From the NCBI RefSeq assembly GCF_003205875.1, contig NZ_PUBZ01000136.1, forward strand, positions 106,603-170,602: a DNA stretch of 64,000 bases, given 5' to 3'. The notes beneath the pieces are model-generated. The model saw only the letters and a program-made list of their open reading frames with translations, did no database searches and was not told the DNA's origin. A program made the translations under genes and the position numbers. Shown piece by piece: positions 9,621 through 17,153 of this stretch. The stretch's first letter is position 1. The number at the start of each line of letters is the position of its first letter. The stretch is from Herpetosiphon llansteffanensis (GTDB taxonomy: Bacteria > Chloroflexota > Chloroflexia > Chloroflexales > Herpetosiphonaceae).

Positions 9621-10772
9621 TTAAACATAGGGTTGGGTTATGCCGCTGCGGATGGCAGCAAGCTGTTGTTGAACTTTGGCTTGATCGAGCGCCGCAAAAC
9701 TGATTGGCGCTGCTTGGCGTTTTTGGCTGACTAAGAAGTGCAGATAGGTTGGCGCATTGGTCGTTTGGAAACGATCGATGCTGGTTGGGCCACGCAAGCC
9801 AGCGTAGCTCGCAGTTTTCGTGCTTGTCGTGGTGCTGGCAATTAACAACGCCGTATCGTAGCCTAAGGCGTGATGCTGGGTTGGCTCCGTGCCATAGGCC
9901 TTGCTAAATGCTTCGCGAAATGCTTGCTGGGTAGCTGGATTCCAGCCGCCTGCATAGGCCAATTCGAGGCCTTGTTGGCGCAAGCGTTGAGCGAGGTTTG
10001 GCTCAAGCGTTGGGTTGGGGGTAATCCATAGCGCTGTGCTGCGCTGATTAAAGCTATTCCACCATTGCTGCGATTCGGCGACGTTTAATGCCAAATACAC
10101 CAGATCGGGGTTGAGGCTGGCAACTTTCGCAGCTAGCTCAGCAAGGTTGGCTTGGGAATTGAAACTGAAATCGGCGATTAATTGCCTGCCACCAGCCAAC
10201 AAGCCTTGTTCAAAAGCCCACGTACAATCGTAACCGCTTAAGGCTGGCGAACGCAGAATGATGGCGCGTTTGGCGCGTTGTTGGCTGTCCCAAACGGCGC
10301 TTTGCCAGGCAGCATCGGCCATGCCAAAACTATTGATTAGCAGATTAGGGCTGGGGTTGGCAACGGCAAAATGTTCGCCCAGCGAGGCAGCAATAATCGT
10401 TTGTTGGGGCAAACTTTCGCTGAGCATTTGTAAGCCCAAGGGTGTGCCAAGGCTCAGCCAACGGGTTGCTGTTGGTTTGGTGCTAAGAATTTGATCGATC
10501 GTTTGCGGGGCTTGAAGCTTAAACGTGAAGGGCACCACTGCTTGTGCGCTGGCGAACTGCAAACCGAGCAATAATTCCTGAACTGCATGCTGGCTATGCA
10601 GTTGGCTGGGCAGACACAGGCCAACCTGCATTACCTCTGGCTCTCGTTGCCGAATAAGGCTTCTCTCGTTGGCAGCAGCTAATTCGGGCATGCTGGCAAG
10701 CAACCCTGACATAGCGCCCAACTTGAGAAACTGCCGCCGATTGATGGCTTGATTGTGATCTTGATCGGGCAT
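9621..10772 (-). CDS. Tat-exported substrate-binding-like protein
   Basis: This is a 383-residue protein. The N-terminus has a twin-arginine motif (NRRQFLKLG, residues about 11-19), a hydrophobic stretch (AMSGLLASMPELAAA) and a likely cleavage site near residue 34. The mature part resembles ABC-type amino acid or urea receptors: VMQVGLCLPSQLHSQ at its start, a LINSFGMADAAW segment, and YAGGWNPATQQAFREAFSKAYG with the GYDTALL region near the end. It is the first gene of the seven-gene group, and GAGGATGCCACC precedes the ATG. No transporter genes are near, so it may act as a stand-alone sensor or solute-binding surface protein. It is a distant paralogue of the signal-less protein at 6296-7414. 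Confidence 0.7.
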   Translation of the reverse strand: MPDQDHNQAINRRQFLKLGAMSGLLASMPELAAANERSLIRQREPEVMQVGLCLPSQLHSQHAVQELLLGLQFASAQAVVPFTFKLQAPQTIDQILSTKPTATRWLSLGTPLGLQMLSESLPQQTIIAASLGEHFAVANPSPNLLINSFGMADAAWQSAVWDSQQRAKRAIILRSPALSGYDCTWAFEQGLLAGGRQLIADFSFNSQANLAELAAKVASLNPDLVYLALNVAESQQWWNSFNQRSTALWITPNPTLEPNLAQRLRQQGLELAYAGGWNPATQQAFREAFSKAYGTEPTQHHALGYDTALLIASTTTSTKTASYAGLRGPTSIDRFQTTNAPTYLHFLVSQKRQAAPISFAALDQAKVQQQLAAIRSGITQPYV

Positions 10773-10897
10773 GGTGGCATCCTCAATTGTATTAAGTTTT
10801 TAGTGTGGATCGGGCAATGCGCCAAAAGCATACCATAGCCGTTTAAAACCCTTATAGTTCAAAGGTCATGGTAGGGTATAGTACCTAGGCTGATAGA

Positions 10898-10933
10898 TAA
10901 AAAATTAAAAACCACCGCATGGGGTGCGGTGGT
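10898..10933 (-). terminator. Rho-independent terminator
   Basis: A 9-bp stem (ACCACCGCA / TGCGGTGGT, 10911-10919 and 10925-10933) with a 5-base loop is followed on the minus strand by an uninterrupted T-rich tract (TTTTTAATTTTTT). It lies about 130 bases beyond frr and backs up the hairpin at 11011-11043. Confidence 0.8.
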
Positions 10934-11010
10934 GAAATGAGCCTTGGATAAAGCAAACCTTACACTTGGCTCAGGGCAAATTTGAGGCTTGAATAGGCAG
11001 TTTGGCCAAA

Positions 11011-11043
11011 ACGATTGGGCCTAGCAGCACTAGGCCCAATCGT
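11011..11043 (-). terminator. Terminator hairpin directly after frr
   Basis: A perfect 14-bp inverted repeat (ACGATTGGGCCTAG, loop of five, CTAGGCCCAATCGT) lies 22 bases after the frr stop and is followed on the minus strand by TTTT. This is a strong end point for the ribosomal/elongation-factor transcript. Confidence 0.8.
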
Positions 11044-11065
11044 AACGATGCCAACACCACAAGTC

Positions 11066-11626
11066 CTAGACTTCCATGACCTCGGCTTCTTTGGTAGCGC
11101 CGATAGTTTCGACCTCTTTTTGGAAGCGGTCGGTCAATTTTTGCAAATCTTCTTGGCCACGGCGCTCGTCATCTTCCGAGATGGCCTTATCTTGCTGCAA
11201 TTTGCGGATGGCATCTTGGGCTTCGCGGCGCACGTTGCGAATTGCGACCTTGCCATCTTCGATTTTGGCTTTGACCTGTTTGACCAACTCCTTGCGGCGT
11301 TCTTGGGTCAACTGTGGAATTGCCAAGCGAATCACGCGGCCATCATTGCTGGGGTTGATGCCCAGCTCTGAGTTTTGAATCGCCTTTTCGATTGCCTTGA
11401 TCGCGCCTTGGTCGTAGGGTTGAATCGTCAGCATGCGTGATTCTGGGGTGGCGATATTGGCCAATTGGTTGAGTGGCATTTCAGCGCCATAATATTCAAC
11501 CTTCAAATCTTCGACCAACGCGGGAGAAGCGCGGCCAGTGCGCACAGCGCCAAGGGTATGGCGCAACGAATCGATGCTCTTTTTCATTTTGGCTTCGGCA
11601 TCGCGTAAGACATCTTTAACTGTCAT
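11066..11626 (-). CDS. frr: Ribosome recycling factor
   Basis: This 186-residue protein has the normal length for the family. It dissociates post-termination ribosomes together with EF-G. Family signatures are visible: [28 protein letters not shown], the PLNQLA segment, and [31 protein letters not shown]. The ATG at 11626 ([11 protein letters not shown]) has GGAG about 8-9 bases upstream; an in-frame extension to 11689 runs into the pyrH 3' end and does not look like protein. It follows pyrH by 28 bp in the same direction and ends before two terminator hairpins. Confidence 0.97.
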   Translation of the reverse strand: MTVKDVLRDAEAKMKKSIDSLRHTLGAVRTGRASPALVEDLKVEYYGAEMPLNQLANIATPESRMLTIQPYDQGAIKAIEKAIQNSELGINPSNDGRVIRLAIPQLTQERRKELVKQVKAKIEDGKVAIRNVRREAQDAIRKLQQDKAISEDDERRGQEDLQKLTDRFQKEVETIGATKEAEVMEV

Positions 11627-11654
11627 ACAAAAAACTCCTTGTAGTTGGCTAGCG

Positions 11655-12401
11655 CTACGCAGAGGTAGCGGGGGCTTCCGTACTGGCATTGCTAATCAAG
11701 GTTCCAACCTGCTCACCTAGCACAATTCGTTCCAAATTGCCTGGGGTATCGAGGCTAAACACAATGATAGGCAAGTTATTATCCATGCAAAAGGTCAGCG
11801 CCGTACTGTCCATAATCGTTAAGCCACGGGTCAGGGCATCAAAATAGGTGATATGGTCAAATTTGGTTGCGGTGGGGTTGGTGCGTGGGTCAGCGCTATA
11901 TACCCCATCAACCCGATTTTTGGCCATCAGAATCACATCGGCATCGAGTTCGGCGGCGCGTAAAGCAGCGCCCGAATCGGTGGTGAAATAGGGATTACCA
12001 GTGCCAGCGGCCAAAATGACCACGCGACCTTTTTCCATATGTCGCACCGCTCGGCGGCGAATGTACGATTCTGCGACTTCATCCATTTTAATCGCTGTCA
12101 TGGCCCGCGTTTGCATGCCGTTGCGCTCGAGCGCATCTTGCAAGGCCAAGGCATTGATAATGGTTGCAAGCATGCCCATATAGTGGGCTTGGGGTGGTTC
12201 CATGCCAGCTTTGATTGCTGGGCCACCACGCCAGATATTGCCGCCGCCAAGCACAATTGCCACTTGCACCCCCTGCGCCAACAATGACTTAATCTCGGCT
12301 GACATATAGTTTAACACGTCAGGCGAAATATTGGTTTTGCCATCGCCAGCTAAAGCTTCGCCGCTGAGCTTGAGCAAAACCCGTTTATAGCGTGGTTGCA
12401 T
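11655..12401 (-). CDS. pyrH: UMP kinase (uridylate kinase)
   Basis: This 248-residue bacterial UMP kinase belongs to the amino acid kinase fold. It phosphorylates UMP to UDP. It shows the N-terminal [11 protein letters not shown] strand with the ATP-site lysine, the GGGNIWRG loop, and the [17 protein letters not shown] and [14 protein letters not shown] motifs. The ATG at 12401 has GGAGG at a usable distance; TTG at 12416 is in frame but lies in front of that site. It follows tsf after a 156-bp gap that contains a full terminator, so pyrH-frr probably depends on read-through or a promoter of its own. Confidence 0.97.
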   Translation of the reverse strand: MQPRYKRVLLKLSGEALAGDGKTNISPDVLNYMSAEIKSLLAQGVQVAIVLGGGNIWRGGPAIKAGMEPPQAHYMGMLATIINALALQDALERNGMQTRAMTAIKMDEVAESYIRRRAVRHMEKGRVVILAAGTGNPYFTTDSGAALRAAELDADVILMAKNRVDGVYSADPRTNPTATKFDHITYFDALTRGLTIMDSTALTFCMDNNLPIIVFSLDTPGNLERIVLGEQVGTLISNASTEAPATSA

Positions 12402-12417
12402 ACCAGAACCCTCCAAG

Positions 12418-12470
12418 TGAAAGTCAAAAGGTCAAAAGCAAAGAAGAAATAGACACCTGCGTGATTTCAG
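12418..12470. repeat. Short mosaic-repeat patch
   Basis: A run of purine-rich words of the AAAGTCAAAAGGTCAAAAG type lies between pyrH and the tsf terminator. The same vocabulary fills many larger gaps in this window. Confidence 0.5.
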
Positions 12471-12517
12471 AAAAAAACCGCCGCCTGCGGATTGAGTACA
12501 ATCCACAAACGACGGTT
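12470..12517 (-). terminator. Strong terminator between tsf and pyrH
   Basis: A 19-bp stem (12476-12494 paired with 12499-12517, including four G-U pairs) with a 4-base loop is followed on the minus strand by seven Ts. It lies 40 bases after the tsf stop. Confidence 0.9.
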
Positions 12518-12557
12518 TCAAAGCACATAGATTGGGTTGCGCCAATCGTCGCACTGT

Positions 12558-13154
12558 TTAGTTGCTGCCAACTTCAAAGCGGGTGAAGCGGCGCACAATG
12601 ATGTTTTCGCCCAATTTGGCAATCGCTTCTTGCACCAAATCTTTGATCTTGACGCTTGGATCTTTGACGAATCCTTGTTCGAGCAAGACGATTTCGCCAT
12701 AGAATTTCTCGATGCGACCTTCAACAATTTTTTCAACAATGTTGGCAGGCTTGCCGCTGTCGACATTTTGTTGGCGCAAGATTTCACGTTCGCGTTCGAC
12801 TTCTGCTTCAGGCACTTCTTCGCGATTGACATACAATGGGTTGGTTCCCGCAATGTGCAGGGCCAAATCGTAGGCCAATTTTTTGAAATCGTCGGTTTTG
12901 GCCACGAAGTCGGTTTCGCAGTTTACTTCCACGATGGCAACAACTTTATTGCCTGGATGCACGTAAACTTCAATCCGGCCATCGCTGGCATCCCGTGATG
13001 ATTTCTTGGCGGCGGCGGCCAAGCCTTTTTCGCGCAAGACTTTGATTGCAGCGTCAACGTCGCCACTGGTATCCGTCAATGCTTTTTTGCAGTCGAGGAT
13101 GCCAGCACCGGTACGTTCGCGAAGTTCCTTGACTTGATCCATCGAGATGCTCAC
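12558..13154 (-). CDS. tsf: Elongation factor Ts
   Basis: This 198-residue protein is the nucleotide exchange factor for EF-Tu. It is the short form of the family, lacking the second long core subdomain of the E. coli type. The N-terminal UBA-like helix region has ELRERTGAGILDCKKAL and the EKGLAAAAKKSSRDASDG stretch; the VAIVEVNCETDFVAKTDDF signature is complete. The start is GTG at 13154, preceded by GGAG at 8 bases, which decides against the ATG four codons later. It lies downstream of rpsB with a 110-bp gap that carries a hairpin followed by Ts. Confidence 0.97.
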   Translation of the reverse strand: MSISMDQVKELRERTGAGILDCKKALTDTSGDVDAAIKVLREKGLAAAAKKSSRDASDGRIEVYVHPGNKVVAIVEVNCETDFVAKTDDFKKLAYDLALHIAGTNPLYVNREEVPEAEVEREREILRQQNVDSGKPANIVEKIVEGRIEKFYGEIVLLEQGFVKDPSVKIKDLVQEAIAKLGENIIVRRFTRFEVGSN

Positions 13155-13174
13155 AGGGTATTCTCCTTGTTGTA

Positions 13175-13201
13175 AAAACGGACGAGCATTGTTGCTCGTC
13201 C
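13175..13201 (-). terminator. Hairpin with U-tract between rpsB and tsf (terminator or attenuator)
   Basis: A 9-bp stem GGACGAGCA / TGCTCGTCC (13180-13188, 13193-13201) with a 4-base loop is followed on the minus strand by five Ts just before the tsf ribosome site. Because tsf has no obvious promoter here, partial termination (an attenuator) is the likely role. Confidence 0.7.
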
Positions 13202-13264
13202 GGGGTTCGGGTGTCTATCGATACTAGGACGGCATTCGCGAGCGCAGGCCGGAATGACCTCGGC

Positions 13265-14032
13265 CTAGAATGCGTCTTCTTCGTACTTGGTTTGTTCGGC
13301 CAAAGCACGTTCTTCGACATGTTGTGATTGACGGCGGTTTTGGCCTTCCAACGCTGCGTCGGCAATTTTGCCAGCCATCAGGCGGATAGCACGAATCGCA
13401 TCGTCGTTTGATGGGATTGGGTAATCGATTGGATCGGGATCGCAGTTGGTATCAACCATTGCCACTACCGGAATTCCCAGCTTCTTAGCTTCGCTAATGG
13501 CCAAGGTTTCCTTGTGTGGGTCGATCACGAACATGGCTGCTGGCAAGCGTTCCATCGTTTTGATCCCGCCGAATACGCGGTTCAATTTAACGATTTCGTC
13601 TTCCAACTTCAATGCTTCAGCCTTGGTAACCAAGTTGAATTCACCACGGTCGCGGCGCGCTTCCAAATCATGTAAGAATTTCAAGCGGCTTTTGATCGTT
13701 GAGAAGTTGGTCAACAAACCACCCATCCAGCGTTGGGTTACATACAATTGATTTGAGCGGGTGGCTTCGTCACGCACAGCTTCTTGAGCTTGCTTCTTGG
13801 TGCCTACGAAAAGCACCTTGCCGCCGCCAGCAACTGCATCGGCTACAAAGCGATAGGCGCTTTGCAACGTGGTAACAGTTTGTTGCAAATCAATAATGTG
13901 AATCCCGTTGCGATCCGTGAAAATAAACGGACGCATTTTGGGGTTCCAGCGCTTGGTTTGGTGGCCGAAGTGAACACCTGCTTCAAGCAGGGCCTTCAGC
14001 GACACTACACGGTTGGTAGTTGTGTCGGTCAA
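13265..14032 (-). CDS. rpsB: 30S ribosomal protein S2
   Basis: This 255-residue S2 protein is needed for 30S assembly and mRNA binding. Conserved segments include [60 protein letters not shown] and the [20 protein letters not shown] tail region. I chose TTG at 14032 as the start: AAGGAG lies 7 bases upstream and it gives the expected N-terminus. The longer frame to 14095 has no ribosome site. It is the first gene of the translation-factor cluster. Confidence 0.96.
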   Translation of the reverse strand: MTDTTTNRVVSLKALLEAGVHFGHQTKRWNPKMRPFIFTDRNGIHIIDLQQTVTTLQSAYRFVADAVAGGGKVLFVGTKKQAQEAVRDEATRSNQLYVTQRWMGGLLTNFSTIKSRLKFLHDLEARRDRGEFNLVTKAEALKLEDEIVKLNRVFGGIKTMERLPAAMFVIDPHKETLAISEAKKLGIPVVAMVDTNCDPDPIDYPIPSNDDAIRAIRLMAGKIADAALEGQNRRQSQHVEERALAEQTKYEEDAF

Positions 14033-14178
14033 GGGATGACTCCTTACAAAATAATGTTTTCCTCCGCCGCCGCAGTTATTCCAGCACTGAACCAATCACC
14101 CATAGGATCGGCAGGAGCGGTGCCATGCAGACGACGTGCGTCACTAGCGACCAGCCCAAGGCTGGCACACCGTCGATT
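14033..14178 (-). promoter_or_regulatory. rpsB 5' leader
   Basis: About 140 bases separate the promoter at 14179-14207 from the rpsB start. The leader can form GC-rich pairings (CAGCC...GGCTG near 14150). S2 operons in several bacteria are self-regulated through such leaders, so this is a candidate S2-responsive element. I could not match it to a known structure. Confidence 0.4.
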
Positions 14179-14207
14179 AGTATAGCATGAGTAGTAGTAA
14201 AAATCAA
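14179..14207 (-). promoter_or_regulatory. Promoter for rpsB-tsf
   Basis: On the minus strand, TTGATT (14207-14202) is separated by exactly 17 bases from TATACT (14184-14179). This is a near-consensus housekeeping promoter pointing into the rpsB leader. Confidence 0.7.
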
Positions 14208-14404
14208 AAGGCAAAAGGCAGAGGCTAGAACAAAGAACATAGAGCATAGAACATAAAATCAGAAGGCTAAAGTCAGAAGGATGAATTATGAGAGATGCAA
14301 AGATGTGGCTATGGACTATGGGCTTTTGGCTATCGGAACAATTGTTGGATTTCAAACCACTTTCCGATAGCCCATAGCCTTCAGCCTATAGCCTGTCTCT
14401 GGCC
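14190..14404. repeat. Mosaic intergenic repeat patch
   Basis: No gene is seen here. The patch is built from words shared with other gaps: AAAAGGCAAAAGGCAGAGG, AACATAGAGCATAGAAC, GGCTATCGGAAC and CGATAGCCCATAGCC. Part of the rpsB promoter lies at its edge. Confidence 0.75.
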
Positions 14405-15721
14405 TTACAACAGGCGAATTTTTTCGCGGTGAGTTTTGACCGCGCTGGTTGCATTGCGGGTATCAACCACAACCTTGCTTTGGGCAACGATGTTGGCATA
14501 ATCAAAGGCGCTGTGGTCGGTGATAATCACGCTACAATGGGCTTGTTGCAGCAGTTCATCGGTCAAGGGCACGGTTTGGTATTCATGATTATGGTGATCA
14601 TAAAATACGGTGACATGCGGATCGCAGCAATAGACATTTGCGCCATCAGCTGCCAGCAAATCCATCACTTTGAAGATTGGCGATTCGCGGTAGTCGTCGA
14701 TGTCTTTTTTGTAGGCCACGCCCAGTAGTACAATCGTCGAGCCTTTGATGCTGCGCTCTTGATCGTTCAAGGCATGGCTAATGCGGTCGCGGACAAAGCG
14801 TGGCATGGTCAGGTTGATTTCGCCTGCTAGCTCAATAAAGCGCGCCGAAATATCGTAGTGCCGTGCCTTCCATGCCAAGTAGAAGGGATCAAGCGGAATA
14901 CAATGGCCGCCCAAGCCCGGGCCTGGCGTGAAGCGCATAAAACCAAAGGGCTTGGTCGCCGCTGCATCAATAATTTCCCAAACGTTCAAACCCATACGGT
15001 CACAAATCAAGGTCAATTCGTTGACCAAGGCAATATTGACGTTGCGGAAAATATTCTCGAACAGCTTGGTCATTTCGGCGGCTGCTGGCGACGAAACTTC
15101 GGTCACCGCCGAAACGATATGCCCATAGAACAGCGAGGTCAGTTCGTTGCACTTGGGCGTAACGCCACCAACGACCTTGGGAATGTTGTGCACCTTGAAA
15201 TTGACCGAGCCGGGATCGATCCGTTCTGGCGAGAAGGCCAAGAAGTACTCTTCGCCAACGGTTAAATTGCAAGCATCGAAGGCTGGCTTCAGCACTTCAA
15301 CTGTCGTGCCCGGGTAGGTTGTGCTTTCGAGAATAATTAATTGGCCGGGGCGCAGGCGTTCGGCAATCTCGTTGGTGGCCGCCTCGATATAGCTCATATC
15401 GGGGTCGCGGGCTTCGTTGAGCGGGGTGGGCATACAAATAATAATAATGTCGCAATCGCGCAAGCGCTCAAACTGGGCGGTTGCCTCGATCAAATTATTA
15501 TTGCGCAGCGCGGCCAAATCGCTACTTGGCACATCGCCGATGTAGCTCACGCCATTGTTGATACTGGCGATGCGTTCGACGCTAATATCGAAGCCAAGCA
15601 CATTAAACCCAACATTGCCAGCGCGGGCCAACATTGGCAAGCCAACATAGCCCATGCCGATAACCCCAACTTGAGCACGCCGTGTTTCGATCGCGCTGCG
15701 TAAATCTGCAAAGGTACTCAC
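14405..15721 (-). CDS. Nucleotide-sugar dehydrogenase (UDP-GlcNAc/UDP-ManNAc 6-dehydrogenase type)
   Basis: This 438-residue member of the UDP-glucose/GDP-mannose dehydrogenase family makes uronic-acid nucleotide sugars for surface polysaccharide by two NAD-dependent oxidations. The NAD-binding motif is VGVIGMGYVGLP (about residues 18-29). The catalytic cysteine is Cys274 in GLGGHCIPLDPFYL. SPERIDPG and FENIFRNVNIALVNEL are characteristic. The closest type seems to be the UDP-N-acetyl-hexosamine dehydrogenases (WbpA/WecC), but I cannot fix the sugar. It is followed upstream on the same strand by two glycosyltransferase-type genes. Confidence 0.9.
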   Translation of the reverse strand: MSTFADLRSAIETRRAQVGVIGMGYVGLPMLARAGNVGFNVLGFDISVERIASINNGVSYIGDVPSSDLAALRNNNLIEATAQFERLRDCDIIIICMPTPLNEARDPDMSYIEAATNEIAERLRPGQLIILESTTYPGTTVEVLKPAFDACNLTVGEEYFLAFSPERIDPGSVNFKVHNIPKVVGGVTPKCNELTSLFYGHIVSAVTEVSSPAAAEMTKLFENIFRNVNIALVNELTLICDRMGLNVWEIIDAAATKPFGFMRFTPGPGLGGHCIPLDPFYLAWKARHYDISARFIELAGEINLTMPRFVRDRISHALNDQERSIKGSTIVLLGVAYKKDIDDYRESPIFKVMDLLAADGANVYCCDPHVTVFYDHHNHEYQTVPLTDELLQQAHCSVIITDHSAFDYANIVAQSKVVVDTRNATSAVKTHREKIRLL

Positions 15722-15804
15722 GCTAAATCCTTTATTGTTTCATAGATTTGCATCTATGCGAAACTGAAAACCATGCGCCAAGCAGGCTCAGCGCTACAAT
15801 GATG

Positions 15805-17037
15805 TTAAGCCGTTGGTTTGAGCGCTGCTGCATAGAGCCGTTCAAGCCGCTCTGCATAGCGATTCCATGTTAGTTCATGTTCAACCCGCAAGCGCGCCGC
15901 TGCGCCGAGCATCGCCGCCCGTTGTGGTTGATTGAGTAAATCGATGATTGCTGCACTGAGTGCTTGCGGCTGGGCTGGTGGCACAAGCACGCCATGTTCG
16001 CCCGATGTGATGACCGCTGGCACACCGGCAATTTTGCTAGCAACAATTGGCCTCCCAGCGCCCATGGCTTCAAGCAAGGTGTTAGGCAAGCCATCAACGT
16101 TGCCGCTACGATCGCGCACCGACGGCAGCACGAAGATTGTTGCTGCATTCAAAGCATTGTTGATTGCATCGTGGCCAATTGCACCCGGAAACAGCACATT
16201 CGCGCCCAGCCCTAATTCGCCAACTTGGGCCTGCAATTGCTCCAAGCCTGGGCCATAACCACCAATCATCAATTTGGCAGTTGGATGCTGGGCCAAGACG
16301 CTGGCAAAGGCCTGCACTAAATAGTTAAAGCCTTTTTTCTCGACCATGCGCCCAACCGTAAATAACAGTGGCGTGGCGGAATCCAGCCCATGCTGTTGGC
16401 GAAAGGCCGCGCCAGCAACAGCATCGGGCTGAAAATCGTGGGCATCGACACAATACGGCAGCACATGCAATTTGCTTGGTTCAGCGCCCAACGCCGCCGC
16501 ACGGGTGGTCAAATCACTCGATGGCGCGGTGACTGCCGAGGCATAGCGCATAATCGCCGTGTTGATCCAGCCAGTTGGCGCGCTGCGTTCAGCCACCGAA
16601 ACATCAGAGCCATGGGTGCTGATAATCAACGGCAATTTGCGCTGCCGAGCCAATAGCCAGGCAGGAAAGCCATTTGGAATCGCCCAGTGGCCATGAATCA
16701 GATCAAATGGTTGGTGTTTGGTGAGTTGCGCCATGCTACGCCACGCTGAAGCAACCGCCAAGGGAGCAACTAAAAATGCTGCATTGCGCATCTGCACATC
16801 ATTATGCAAGGCCCCAGCATAGCCCCAAACACTCAAGCTCGGATGCGGCGCATAGCGATAGCGATGCAGCTTGATGCCCCGCACCACATCGCCGCGCTTT
16901 AATTCGGGATGCTCAGGCAACAGCATGTGCACCTCGTGGCCACGCTCGACCACGGCGGCGGCAATTTCTTCGATAAAGGGCGCAGTCATCTCACCGGGAT
17001 ATTTGGGAAACGACGACGCAATCATGAGTATGCGCAT
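15805..17037 (-). CDS. Glycosyltransferase family 4
   Basis: This 410-residue cytoplasmic, membrane-associated GT-B enzyme transfers a sugar from a nucleotide donor onto a growing glycan. The N-terminal half begins RILMIASSFPKYPGEMTAPF and carries HGSDVSVAER. The C-terminal half holds FTVGRMVEKKGFNYLVQAF and the donor-site E-x7-E motif in GLPNTLLEAMGAGRPIVASKIAGVP. It lies between a membrane glycosyltransferase and a nucleotide-sugar dehydrogenase, all on the minus strand, which points to exopolysaccharide or glycolipid synthesis. The acceptor is unknown. Confidence 0.9.
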   Translation of the reverse strand: MRILMIASSFPKYPGEMTAPFIEEIAAAVVERGHEVHMLLPEHPELKRGDVVRGIKLHRYRYAPHPSLSVWGYAGALHNDVQMRNAAFLVAPLAVASAWRSMAQLTKHQPFDLIHGHWAIPNGFPAWLLARQRKLPLIISTHGSDVSVAERSAPTGWINTAIMRYASAVTAPSSDLTTRAAALGAEPSKLHVLPYCVDAHDFQPDAVAGAAFRQQHGLDSATPLLFTVGRMVEKKGFNYLVQAFASVLAQHPTAKLMIGGYGPGLEQLQAQVGELGLGANVLFPGAIGHDAINNALNAATIFVLPSVRDRSGNVDGLPNTLLEAMGAGRPIVASKIAGVPAVITSGEHGVLVPPAQPQALSAAIIDLLNQPQRAAMLGAAARLRVEHELTWNRYAERLERLYAAALKPTA

Positions 17038-17125
17038 ACAATCACTATTCGCTCATAAGCTAGGAGCCAACGCTCTAGCTTCGTATGATGGTGAAATCAA
17101 GCTTGGAGTCTTTGGAACCTTGGCG

Positions 17126-17153
17126 CGCCAGTTTTGGCTCCAGCAAACTGGCG
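17126..17153 (-). terminator. Hairpin directly after the GT39-like gene
   Basis: CGCCAGTTT / AAACTGGCG form a perfect 9-bp stem with a 10-base loop, starting at the base next to the stop codon. There is no T-tract on the minus strand, so it may protect a processed 3' end or slow transcription. Confidence 0.4.

Larger units (their letters stand above)
10773..11065. other. Intergenic region with two terminator hairpins
   Basis: This gap of 293 bases between frr and the binding-protein operon contains the two hairpins listed separately and an AT-rich stretch. I see no gene here. The promoter of the minus-strand operon that begins at 10772 should lie between about 10780 and 10900, but no convincing -35/-10 pair stood out. 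Confidence 0.6.

Noticed and set aside
6296..10772. ABC transporter operon, because of two substrate-binding-like proteins
   Set aside because: No permease or ATP-binding gene exists anywhere in the operon.
13202..13264. tRNA-like fold (GGTTCGG word) between rpsB and tsf
   Set aside because: No acceptor stem pairing or anticodon arm could be built; it is part of the leader after the rpsB stop.
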